64,000 bases of DNA, from positions 69,761-133,760 of the forward strand of contig NC_018230.1 of NCBI RefSeq assembly GCF_000227135.1, written 5' to 3'. Position numbers and translations under genes: made by a program. The stretch's first letter is position 1. The number at the start of each line of letters is the position of its first letter. Source of the stretch: Leishmania donovani (taxonomy: Eukaryota; Euglenozoa; Kinetoplastea; Trypanosomatida; Trypanosomatidae). The notes beneath the pieces are model-generated. The model had not been told where the DNA came from, searched no databases, and saw nothing but the letters and a program-made list of their open reading frames with translations. Below are positions 19,801-29,079 of the stretch, one piece after another.

Positions 19801-22800
19801 ATGTCTAGTGGTGGTGGGGAGGCGTCGACGCGGCCGCCGCCGCCGCCGTCGTCGTCACCATCGCGCGGGGCCCCTGCCGCTGAGGCCAGTGACGCGGCCA
19901 ACGCCGCGGACGGCACACATGGCAGCCTGTCCCCGGTGGAGCTGGAGGCCATTGAGCAGCGCTTCGTGGAGGTACTGCGTGCCCTCTCCGCTGAGCCACA
20001 GCTGGAGCCGTTCCGCAACGAGTACGAAAAGCTACACCGCCTGCTCCTCAGCAGCCACGATGGAGAGCAGCGCCTCCTCCGACAAGCGCGCGAGCTGCGC
20101 GACGAGCTAGACACACACCAACAGCAGATTACGACGGCGATGCAGCTTTCGCAGGAGGACGAGGAGGCAATCCGAACTCTGCGGGGGGAAATCGAGGCAG
20201 CGTGGGCGAAAGCTGATACCGCGCACGAGCAAGAGCAGCGCAGTCGCGAGCTCTTGCACACGCTACGGCAGCAGGTCACCGAACTCGACGCGATGGTCGA
20301 GAAGACAGCAGGGCTGTCGATGGGGCAAGAAGCGTACTTGCGTGATCTGCTCACCGTAAAGAAGGACCGCGAGGAGGAGGCGATGCTGCTGCGCGCGGCG
20401 TTGAATCGGACAGAGGCAGATCACCGGCACGTGTGCGTGCAACTCGCTGCCGCCACGCAGGCGCACGAGGCGGCCCAGCACGAGCGAGATGAGCAGCGCC
20501 ACGCCTATCAGCACTTGCTCACCAGCCTCGAGGCGGAGCAACGGGAGCGGGCGGCGAAGGAGGCGAGCGTGCGGCAGTACCGCGACACGACGGAGTTGTG
20601 CATGCGTCGGCTCGACGAGCGCGGCGTCGAGGTGGAGCGAGCCATACGGGAAGAGAAGAAAGCCGCCAAGGAGGCGGAGGGCACGGCGCAGGAAATCCAA
20701 GCCATCGCCCGCCAGCTGCAGGAGCGGCAGGAGCGCTTCGCTGTCGAGGCAGCCCGGCTCGCTGCTGCCGAGCGCGAGAACACGATCCTCACGCGCGAGC
20801 TGCCGCAGCGGCAAGCTGCCCTGCGCGAACAGCAGGATGAGCTGAAGCGCGAGGAGAAGCGGCTGCACTTGCTGGAGAAGTCGGCGCGAGCGCAGCAGGC
20901 GGAGCTGGCCGCACTCGTCGAGAAACGCGCGACGGCCGCCGCAGCGGTGCAAACACGCGCCAACTCTGTCGATGCCGCCCTGGCCGAGCTGGCGACAGAG
21001 GAGAAGGCGCGCGCGGTGCTGGAGGAAGCGGTCGCCAAGGTGATGCAGCGCAAGACCAACACGATGCACACCAATACTGTCAAGGCCACGGCGAGTTCGA
21101 AGGTGGAGGGGCAGCGCGTCATGGAGGCTGGCAAGAGTCGGCGCCTCAGCCGGCAGCTGGAGCTGCTGCGGACGGACAATGAGCAGATGCGCAAAACAAT
21201 TTACTATGCCGAGCAGAACCACGAAAAGAACACGAAGGAGGCGCAGCAGGCGCTGCTGAACTACCACCGGACCCTCGACGCTATTCGCACGCGCCGCAGC
21301 GAGGCCAAGGCGGTCGAGGAGGATATCGCGCTCCATCAGAAGAAGCTGAAGGCGCAGCAGGCACTGCTGAGCACCGTGACGGCGGATCGCCAGAAGACGG
21401 AGAAGGCGTTGCGCGAAACAGAGGCAGAGCTGCAGCTGCTGCGCAACCGACACGGGAGCAAGCAGGAGGAGCTGGAGTCGGTGAAAACAGAGCTGATCCA
21501 ACAGGAGGCGGACATGTGCCAGCTGCATGGTCTCAGTCGGCAGCTAAACAAGGATGTCGCCAACACGGAGCAGCGCCTGCGGTTCCTGCGGGAAGATCAG
21601 CAGCATGCCGAGAGCCGCGTCGAGGCACTACGCAGCGAGGCGCAAGAACTTCGGCAGGTGATTGCGCAATACGATCTGGAAGCACGGCAGCAAGGCGCGC
21701 GGCTGAAGTACATGACGCACGAGCGCAACGCCATCGCGACGCAGCTGCTGCTCCGCTCCGAGGAACTCGAGCTGATCCGCGAGAAGATCCGCCTTGCTGA
21801 TGTGGCGCGGGTATCTGGGGTCACCAAGTACCAGCGAGCGATGAAGCAGCTGCTGGAATCACGCGACTTGCTTGTTGAGCAGCGGCTGCGCTGCCGCATT
21901 GCCCTGGTGCGGCTCCGCTACCTCGACCGCCTCCACACCAAGGAGGTGCATCAGGAGAAGCTGCTGTCACAGTCCCGCGCGCGGGTGCGGGCGCTGGCGG
22001 ACGAGCTCGGCACCAAGCACAACGTGCACTGCTGGCGGAGCATGGAAAGCAACGCGCCAGAGGTGCTGGATGCCCTCGCCAAGGTTCAGCTCCTGCAGGC
22101 GAAGCTGCTGCGCAAACATGGCGAGTTGAAGGAAAAGACGGACCTGGTTGAGAAAGAGGAACGTGCCTATCAGCAGCTGCGGCAGAAGCTGGCGCGGATG
22201 CCGGGGCCGGAGGCCGCCGAGGAGCTCGCCCTCTGCGCCGAAAACATGCAGCAGCGCAAGGCGCAGCTGCTGTGCATGACGGACTCTCTGGCAGAAGCGG
22301 AGCAGGAGGCGGAGGCTCTGGAAGTGCATGTCGCGCAGCTCCAGGAAGAACTTCAAGACCTGAAGCACCGCTACTACCAGGAGAAAACAAAACACACCGC
22401 CTTGAGACAGGAGGAAAAGCTCATAGCGCGAACTTGGGGTGCTGGCAGCGCCGGTGTCGGAGCTGCCAGGCAAGCGGGCAGCGGTACGGGCTCTTCCGCA
22501 GGCGGCGGCGGGGTAGCGGTAGTAGCAGCAGGCGCATCGGCGCCTTCAGCAGAGCAGCGACGCACCAACACCGATGACAGGTCCCCGTCGGGTGGTGGAT
22601 CAGCTTCTGCTGATGTGGGACACAGGTCTGCCTCACAGCCGCAGCGGCCGCACCTCCATGCAGGCGGCTCTGCCGTCGCTAGTAACAGCCACAACGGCAT
22701 TCAAGCCGCAGCGAGCGGCACTGCATGCAGCGGCACTGGTCAAATGAGCGCGGCCAACAGCGGCAGCGTAGGCAACGGCTCTGTCCCGCCACGCAACGGC

Positions 22801-22932
22801 CGCCGGCGCGCGCCGCTGGCCGAGGCGATGCTAGACACGCTGACGGCAGGGCCGCCACAGCCGAACTTCCCGCTGCAGAGGCCACCCCATCAGCGGCAGT
22901 TTGTCGGCGGCGGCTTCTCTCTCACTCGATGA
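19801..22932 (+). CDS. CFAP58/CCDC146 (MBO2)-family axonemal coiled-coil protein
   Basis: 1043 residues. A Pro/Ser/Ala-rich head (about 45 residues) is followed by near-continuous coiled coil to about residue 880, then a Gly/Ser/Ala-rich tail. The diagnostic part is C-terminal: a HxWxxME element (H743, W745), a KVQLLQAKLLRKHGELKEK stretch, then ARMPGPEAAEEL near residues 797-808. This closely follows the pattern HxW...DP, LQKRLI.KTEEV.EK and ARxPGPEAAEQL in CFAP58 (CCDC147) and CCDC146/MBO2. Those proteins sit in motile cilia, along the axoneme or at the basal body, and are needed for normal beating. Expected location is the flagellum (inference). I cannot tell the two subfamilies apart by eye. 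The frame is open further upstream, but the predicted acceptor at 19749 puts those codons outside the mRNA, and ATG 19801 is the first after it. Confidence 0.8.
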   Translation: MSSGGGEASTRPPPPPSSSPSRGAPAAEASDAANAADGTHGSLSPVELEAIEQRFVEVLRALSAEPQLEPFRNEYEKLHRLLLSSHDGEQRLLRQARELRDELDTHQQQITTAMQLSQEDEEAIRTLRGEIEAAWAKADTAHEQEQRSRELLHTLRQQVTELDAMVEKTAGLSMGQEAYLRDLLTVKKDREEEAMLLRAALNRTEADHRHVCVQLAAATQAHEAAQHERDEQRHAYQHLLTSLEAEQRERAAKEASVRQYRDTTELCMRRLDERGVEVERAIREEKKAAKEAEGTAQEIQAIARQLQERQERFAVEAARLAAAERENTILTRELPQRQAALREQQDELKREEKRLHLLEKSARAQQAELAALVEKRATAAAAVQTRANSVDAALAELATEEKARAVLEEAVAKVMQRKTNTMHTNTVKATASSKVEGQRVMEAGKSRRLSRQLELLRTDNEQMRKTIYYAEQNHEKNTKEAQQALLNYHRTLDAIRTRRSEAKAVEEDIALHQKKLKAQQALLSTVTADRQKTEKALRETEAELQLLRNRHGSKQEELESVKTELIQQEADMCQLHGLSRQLNKDVANTEQRLRFLREDQQHAESRVEALRSEAQELRQVIAQYDLEARQQGARLKYMTHERNAIATQLLLRSEELELIREKIRLADVARVSGVTKYQRAMKQLLESRDLLVEQRLRCRIALVRLRYLDRLHTKEVHQEKLLSQSRARVRALADELGTKHNVHCWRSMESNAPEVLDALAKVQLLQAKLLRKHGELKEKTDLVEKEERAYQQLRQKLARMPGPEAAEELALCAENMQQRKAQLLCMTDSLAEAEQEAEALEVHVAQLQEELQDLKHRYYQEKTKHTALRQEEKLIARTWGAGSAGVGAARQAGSGTGSSAGGGGVAVVAAGASAPSAEQRRTNTDDRSPSGGGSASADVGHRSASQPQRPHLHAGGSAVASNSHNGIQAAASGTACSGTGQMSAANSGSVGNGSVPPRNGRRRAPLAEAMLDTLTAGPPQPNFPLQRPPHQRQFVGGGFSLTR

Positions 22933-23843
22933 TGGCGCGGGGGGAGCCGCGGGTGTGCCTCTGTGTGTGTGTGTGTGTAGCCTGTCTGTGCATCCCCATG
23001 CCTGTGTGGCGCCGCTGCAGTCTGTGTGCGTGTTGTGGCCGCTCCTCCGTCTCCGTTGCCTCGCTCATTTCTCGTTTTTGCCCTTCGTTGATGTACCTTA
23101 GTGCTTTCCCATGTCCCATGTGCCTCCGAATACGGACGATGCTCAGGGTGGGTTGCAGCGCCCCACCCCCCACCACCACCCTCTCTCGGTCACGTACGTG
23201 TGTGTGTGGTTTGGGGGGGGGGCGGGGGGAGGAGGAGACGGCGGTATCCGTCCGCACGCATAACCACTTGCATCCAAAAAGTGTCCTCCTCGCCTTGGTC
23301 CATGAAAAGAGATGTCGTCGGTGCGTGAGAAGCACATCCCTCAGCGCTGCACCAGTGCTGGCCAGCTAGGGAGCACCTTTGCCTACAACGCTGCGGAGCG
23401 TTCGTCTTCTGCGGCGCACGCGCCTCGAAGGCCGACAGAGAGGAGTGGCGGATGATGATGTCCGAGGGTGCTGCGTCGGCAACGTCCGTACGTTGGGCAG
23501 AAGTGCAAAGAGCGACCGGTCGCGATCGAGTGTGCGCGCGGGAACAGAGACGGGCCGCGTGACTGGTCTCCAGTCCCCTCGCTCGCTGGCACACACACAC
23601 ACACACACACGCACACACAAACTCGCCAAATGAACGCAGATGCCCTTCCCTTCCCAATCCCCGCGCGTTACGTTGTGCAGCGCCCTCGTTCACATGCCTG
23701 AAGCGGCACAAAAACCGCCGCCACCCCTCCCTCTCTCTCCAAGCCCTCACTATCTCCTTGGGCTGCGCTACTCACGCGGTCCTCTCTCTCTCTCCTTCCC
23801 TTGCAGCCCATCACTGCCCACCTACCGACGTACACGCGCAGCT
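22933..23843 (+). other. Spacer with strong trans-splice acceptor at 23805-23806
   Basis: Non-coding. A GT microsatellite (22963-22978) follows the stop, then a G-run cluster (about 23213-23241) and (CA)n at 23590-23610. A pyrimidine tract (about 23781-23801) ends in TTGCAG, with AG at 23805-23806. The next ATG is at 23844. No gene is seen. Confidence 0.65.
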
Positions 23844-26027
23844 ATGCACGGCAGCCTTCCCGTGCGGGGTTTGCAGAGACGAATAAAGGTGCCCTTGATG
23901 GCGTCGGCCCCGTCCTCCATTACGTTTGCCACCGCGGCGTCTACCGCGGCTACGCGGATCGCGCGATGGGTGCCGATGGCATTGCCGCGCCGGTGCTCGC
24001 CTCCTCTTCGTCTTTGTGGCGACTACCCTCGCTGCGCTGTGGCAGCCGCGTTGTCGTGTCAACGCCTGTGGATCAGATCCACCTCGCCCCTAGCGTGCAG
24101 CACCGCGGCGGGGCAGGCACGCAGCACCTCGAAGATGAAGAAGAGGCCCCGTCTCGGCATTCACCGTCCTTCACACGCGGCAGGCCGCCTCGGCAGCGAC
24201 ACCGAAGAAGCGGAAGATGCTGCGCTGTACCAGCATCACCCGGATGAGCACGCGGGCATCTTCCAGAGTCAACACATCAAGCCCTTTCCCGTCCGCGCAG
24301 CCATCGACATCGGCACCGGCGGTGTTGTGTCGCTCTGTGTTGCCCGCGTGGATGCCACGGTCGGCGCCATACAAAAACTCATGTACCAGACGCAGCTGCC
24401 CCTGCATCTTGAGGCACTGCCGACTTCGATGTCGAACCCCTCATCACCTCTGTCGTCGTCGTCGTCGTCCTTCACGCTAAGCGAGCGCACGATGGAGGAC
24501 ATCACAAACAAGCTGCACATCTTGCAGGGCGCAATGCGGCGCAACGCCTTTGAGGGCCTCAGCGAGCGCGCCGCCGTGCTGTCGTGGCCGCTCTGCCTCG
24601 CGCGCAACGCCGGACAGCTCGCCGAACGGCTGACAAAGGAATTCAAGGTCGATGTTCGCGTTCTAGGGGCGGATTTCGACGTTGAATGGCCGCCGTCTGT
24701 GACAAGGTTCCTAGTCGGCGAGGGCGCGAGCATGCCTGAGACGGCAGATGATAGCCGCAGCACCGTTGACAGGGGCACCCGGGACAGTGTTGGCCGCAAG
24801 GGCGCCGAGAACACGCTCAAGTCGCTGCTGCGTGCAGCACGCGCACCCACGACGTCGGGGCTTGCAAAGCAGAGAAGAAAAGCGAAAGCGCCGTCATCGT
24901 CCGGGACAGCGGCAAACCGCGGTGCGATGGACCCGCGCACACAGCTCGACGCACTCGCCTTCCTCGCGCACGCCGCCGTGAGCCAGTGCGTCGCCCCGCA
25001 GCGACTTCTGGTCCTCCACGAAGATCCGCAGCGCGGTCTGCGCTTGCTGGGACTGGGGACATCGGCCGCCGATGACATCGCTGATCTCCTAGACGATGCG
25101 ACGACACCGGAGGAGCGGCAGAGGCTGTACGCTATTGCGCATGGGCCGGGGCCGTCCTTGCTCGAGGCCGGTGAGAGGACGCCGTCCAGCGGAAAGCGAG
25201 TCTTCGTAGCGGCTCACGCACAGCCACGGCAACAGGCGTCCGTGTCGCCAACATTTTCATCAATGAGAGACTTTCAGGGCCCCGCTGATGGCGGCACCAG
25301 CAGCGATGCGGCGCCAGCAGCAGCGTCACTTATGCGCCTCGTCGAGCACCCCCTCCCCGTAGACGTCGCGAGTGCGCACCGCTACTGCATTACGCAGATC
25401 CAACGCCGTCCGCTGGAGTCTTACTGTCTGCACGCGAGCAGCCCGAACCCGCTTCTCGCCGACGAGTTCGCAGCACTGCGCGGTCTTCTTGGGGGCATGA
25501 TACAACCTACCCTGCCAGCATGGGTGCGGCGCAAGGCACAGCTAGGAGGCGTGTTGTGCGGGACGAGCCACAACGGCGGCCTGCTGAACCTTGCGGCTCG
25601 CGTGTCGCAGCAGACGCACGTCTCCTTGGAGCACCTGGAAGTGCATGCGCAGTACCACTTCTGTGGCCTCACCGACGTCCTGCTTGCGGAGTCTTTCCCT
25701 AACCCGCTCCTCGTGCTGCCGAGTGCGGCGCTGACGGCTGCCGTGCTGCGATCGCTGGAGTCGCCGCGCATCACGTACCTTCCCGAGGTAAGCGTGGCGG
25801 CCGCACTGCTGGTCCAGCCCTCCTTATGGCTGCACGCACGCGCAGTCGAGGTGCGGGCGAGGCTTGCGCGAGACCCGTTCTACGGATCCACGACGTCAGC
25901 CCAGCGCGGCCGTGCCTTTGACCGACCGCACCGCAAGGACAACCCCACCGCCGCCCCAGACGCGACGTGGGTCAAGGAGGGTCGCTGGAACCCCATTTCT
26001 TCTAACGAGAGCATGCGTGGGACGTGA
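23844..26027 (+). CDS. Ppx/GppA-like ASKHA-fold protein, possibly mitochondrial
   Basis: 727 residues. The first 80 or so are rich in Arg, Ala and Ser with few acids, a plausible mitochondrial presequence. At residue 153 AIDIGTGGVVSLCVARVD matches the first phosphate-binding motif of exopolyphosphatase/guanosine pentaphosphatase (family pattern AIDIGTNS). It is followed by a family-like layout: LSERTMEDITNKLHILQ, then RAAVLSWPLCLARNAGQ, then KEFKVDVRVLGADFDVEW. Where the family has a second glycine-rich loop (DIGGGS), this protein has LLVLHEDPQRGLRLLGLG (about residues 388-405), so catalysis is doubtful. A long Ser/Ala insert lies near residues 290-350. Known relatives split polyphosphate or (p)ppGpp; the substrate here is unknown. 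The frame is open upstream to 23640, but the acceptor at 23806 makes ATG 23844 the first in the mRNA. Confidence 0.7.
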   Translation: MHGSLPVRGLQRRIKVPLMASAPSSITFATAASTAATRIARWVPMALPRRCSPPLRLCGDYPRCAVAAALSCQRLWIRSTSPLACSTAAGQARSTSKMKKRPRLGIHRPSHAAGRLGSDTEEAEDAALYQHHPDEHAGIFQSQHIKPFPVRAAIDIGTGGVVSLCVARVDATVGAIQKLMYQTQLPLHLEALPTSMSNPSSPLSSSSSSFTLSERTMEDITNKLHILQGAMRRNAFEGLSERAAVLSWPLCLARNAGQLAERLTKEFKVDVRVLGADFDVEWPPSVTRFLVGEGASMPETADDSRSTVDRGTRDSVGRKGAENTLKSLLRAARAPTTSGLAKQRRKAKAPSSSGTAANRGAMDPRTQLDALAFLAHAAVSQCVAPQRLLVLHEDPQRGLRLLGLGTSAADDIADLLDDATTPEERQRLYAIAHGPGPSLLEAGERTPSSGKRVFVAAHAQPRQQASVSPTFSSMRDFQGPADGGTSSDAAPAAASLMRLVEHPLPVDVASAHRYCITQIQRRPLESYCLHASSPNPLLADEFAALRGLLGGMIQPTLPAWVRRKAQLGGVLCGTSHNGGLLNLAARVSQQTHVSLEHLEVHAQYHFCGLTDVLLAESFPNPLLVLPSAALTAAVLRSLESPRITYLPEVSVAAALLVQPSLWLHARAVEVRARLARDPFYGSTTSAQRGRAFDRPHRKDNPTAAPDATWVKEGRWNPISSNESMRGT

Positions 26028-26895
26028 GGAGCGCCGCCGCCGCGAGCAGAGCGCCCGCCCCTTCGTCAACACCGCCCTTATTATTGCACTGTGGGCTTTC
26101 GGGTCTGCGCCTCTGAACGTGCACGTGTGGTGCTGCGAGGTCCAGCACGCCGTGCCGGTCGTGCGCGAAGGCGTCGCCGCCATCAACCGCTGCCCGGCCG
26201 CTTCTTTCGCCGACCTTAATGCGCCTGCCTGCGATTCCATGTTTTTCGCTCAGTTGGTCGTACGCGCGCCACTCGCGTCATCTTCACATGGGCGTAGCCG
26301 CATGCATGCGCGCACGAGCATCGGCGTGCCGGTGTGTACGCCCTTCGGCACCGTAAAGCCGCTCTCACAAAGCCCCCTCCCCTCTTCGTCTTTCTGCGTC
26401 TCCCTCGGCTGTGGCGGTCGGGTGCCCGGGCAGCGCGGCGTCGCCGTGCCTCACACGTCCGTCGGTCGCTTGAGCAGGTGTGTTTGGTTCGACCGCCTCG
26501 GGGTCTTCGTTTGAGGTCCTTGTTGGATGGTGCGCGGCGCGTGCATCTGGCTTCGTGCTGCGCGAGCAAGCCACACCACCGCCACTGCCTCCGTCGGCCT
26601 TCTCTGACGGCGCTCAGCACGAGGGGAGGGGGGGCGCCGCACGAGCAAGCATGCAAGCGCCGAGTCGCCAGCTAGCACACGCTCCACTTCCCCGCCTCTC
26701 TCGCCCCCTCCCCCTCTCTCTCGTCGACGCTGCTTCATCTTGTGCGTCGCTGTACGCGTCTCCTCTGACCGCCATCCGCGGATGATCCACCTGCAACGCA
26801 CACGCACGCATACACAGAGTGGGTTTTACACGTCCTCCTCTCAATCAATCTATCCCCCACCCCCCCCCACAACCACCACCACCACCCCGTGCGCG
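26028..26895 (+). other. Spacer upstream of the DDRGK gene
   Basis: Non-coding. A pyrimidine-rich block at 26688-26740 is followed by AGs from 26816 onward. No ATG lies between 26818 and 26896, which supports the start of the next gene. A further C-rich and (ACC)n stretch runs right up to the ATG. Confidence 0.5.
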
Positions 26896-27924
26896 ATGTC
26901 GGCCGAGTCACTGGTGCTCGCCCTGCTGCTCCTCGCCATCTGCGGAGCGGTGATGCTACGGTGGATCTCGCAGCGCCACGCTGATGATAGCGGCGTCGGC
27001 GACAAGGCGCTGGCACACAAGGGCAGGCTTCGGTTGTCGCAGAACGCGTCAGGCTCCGCGGTGCGTCGACGTGGCAGTAAGGACGAGAATGGCAGCGACC
27101 AAGTGGGCGTGGACGACGGCAATGGCGGCGCGGTTGGTCGGCGTCGCAGAGGCGCAGGCGGTGACCTGCGCCGTCGTCGGCCTCAGGAGCGCGGCGCCAA
27201 TCCCCACCATGGCGGCAGCGACGGTGATGAGAACAGCTACGACGATGACGACACCGGCGGCATCCCCGAGACAGACGCGAACGGAGTGAAGTTGACGCGG
27301 CTGCAGCGCAAAAAGCTCGCGAAGGAGCGCGAGCGTGAGGAGCGCCGACAGGCGCAAGAGGCCGCCCTCGAGGCACAACGGCAGCGCACGGATGCCAATG
27401 AATTGCGCGACGCCGAGGCCGCGCGGCGCGAGGAGGAGCTCAAGGCTGCCGAGGAGGCGGCGCTGCAGCAGCTGCGCAGGGACAAGAAGAAGGCCGAAGA
27501 TGAAGAATACGCTAAGTGGGTCTCGCATATTGGCGTAGAGGAGCGGGGCGAGCTCGGCGACGAGGAGCGAGAGCGGCAGACGCGCCTGCAATCCTTCTTG
27601 CTAGGCCGTGCGGCGCAGGTTCAGGCACGTGCGCAACGCTCCGCTGCCGGAGCGAAGAGTAGCCCGAGCGAGGAGGAGTGCATCCATGTGCTCATACTGC
27701 AGACGGCGGCGCGCGACTTGAAGGTATCCGTGGAGGAGCTCGTAAGCACCATTGAGCAGCTCTCACAGGCGGACAAGGTGCACGGCGTGTTCGACGACCG
27801 TGGCAAGTATGTCTTCATCGCACCGGAGCAATTCCCGCTGCTCGCGCAGTTCATTCGGCTGCGCGGGCGCGTGTCGGTGCAGGAGTTCACGCGCGAGTGT
27901 AACCGAATCGTCATGCAGTCGTAG
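26896..27924 (+). CDS. DDRGK1: DDRGK domain-containing protein (UFM1-binding protein, UFBP1)
   Basis: 342 residues. One N-terminal membrane segment (about residues 5-21, LVLALLLLAICGAVMLRW) would anchor it in the ER with the rest in the cytosol. A Gly/Asp/Arg-rich linker and a charged helix (LTRLQRKKLAKEREREERRQ and on, to about residue 200) precede the conserved domain. That domain includes DEEYAKWVSHI, then a winged-helix-like part with VHGVFDDRGKYVFI near residue 300, and ends RVSVQEFTRECNRIV. The literal DDRGK motif and the order TM-helix-WH match the animal protein, which recruits the UFM1 ligase UFL1 at the ER and acts in ER quality control. UFM1 conjugation has been described in Leishmania. 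The frame is open to 26740, but ATG 26896 gives the expected N-terminal anchor and is the first after the likely acceptor. Confidence 0.92.
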   Translation: MSAESLVLALLLLAICGAVMLRWISQRHADDSGVGDKALAHKGRLRLSQNASGSAVRRRGSKDENGSDQVGVDDGNGGAVGRRRRGAGGDLRRRRPQERGANPHHGGSDGDENSYDDDDTGGIPETDANGVKLTRLQRKKLAKEREREERRQAQEAALEAQRQRTDANELRDAEAARREEELKAAEEAALQQLRRDKKKAEDEEYAKWVSHIGVEERGELGDEERERQTRLQSFLLGRAAQVQARAQRSAAGAKSSPSEEECIHVLILQTAARDLKVSVEELVSTIEQLSQADKVHGVFDDRGKYVFIAPEQFPLLAQFIRLRGRVSVQEFTRECNRIVMQS

Positions 27925-29079
27925 AGTCGCTGACTGATGATGCGTGGGTGCGGGGAAGGGTGGATAGGCGGGGGAGGCAGACACAGAGAGGGAGGAGGGA
28001 GAGTTCGACGACTAGGCACGTGTCTTGCGCAACAATATTGGCTGCCGAGTCGTGTACCCTTGTCGATGATCATGTGCGTTGCTGGCGTGATTGTCTTAGG
28101 CGGCCTCTGCCGCCATGTTCGTTCGCGGGCAGTATGGGATGATCAGCAGCATCGGCGAACCCTCTCCGCAGCCCCACCCCGCCTCTCTCTCCTCCGCCCC
28201 CACACAAACCCCGTCAGCTCCGCCTGGTGCGAATCCTGCTGCTGGTGGTGCTTCGCACGTCGCTGGCGTCCGTCACGTTTGCAGATGCTGCTGCTTGTCT
28301 CACACGATGCTGTTGTGTGCCTTTTCAGTGCGTGGCAGCGAAGGAGACGTGCGCGCGCGCTCTCCTCCGCTGGCGCTTTACTCGGCCGATCCGTCTTCGG
28401 AAGGCGCATGCGCCAACTCACGCGAAAACGAAGTGAGCGGAGGGGAAACCATGGAGAACAGTTAAGTGCGCGCGTCGATACACACGGAAGGAAGGAAGGA
28501 GGGGGGCGGGTGCTGGTGGTACAAGAAGATGAACAGCGAGCCTTCGCTCACTGTGCATGCGTCTAAGCGTGGTTGTGTGAATGCTGTCGGGAGCCTCACT
28601 GATTCTGCCGTTGTATGCTACTCACGCACACGCCCCCCCCCCTCCTACTCGTTCGCTCTCGGCATCTGCCGTGTGTGTGTGTTTGTGTGTGGAAACCTTG
28701 CGTCTGGACCTCTCCGTCGTCGCTGCCGCCTCTGCTTACGGTGGTAGACGTCGCTGTTGCCCCGCACGCGCTTCTCCCTTGTTGTGTCGGCCATTCCAAA
28801 GTCGCATGCCCCTTCACCTTTCGTCTTCTCTGTCCTCCCGTCTGACTTCCCCGTCCACACACACCATCACGTCACAACACCGCCTGTGTCTCTGTGCCAC
28901 TCGGGCAGTGTACCTCATTGCATCCCTTGCGACACACGTGGGTCGGCGCATCGCACAGCTCGCCCACCCACCCAATCCCCTCTCCCCTCCTCGCCTCCTC
29001 TCGCGTTGTTGTTCCTGTAGCCCTATACGGACCGAAAGCACCCGTGCGTGCGTGTGTGCGTGTGTGTGCTCGGATCTGA
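27925..29079 (+). other. Spacer with strong trans-splice acceptor at 29019-29020
   Basis: Non-coding. Purine-rich just after the stop, pyrimidine-rich at the end: a C/T tract (about 28975-29015) ends in TTCCTGTAG, with AG at 29019-29020. No ATG lies between it and 29080. No gene is seen. Confidence 0.65.

Noticed and set aside
20263..21528. 421-codon minus-strand open frame
   Set aside because: Antisense of the CFAP58-like coiled coil; its Leu-rich translation is the complement of CTG/GAG-rich codons.
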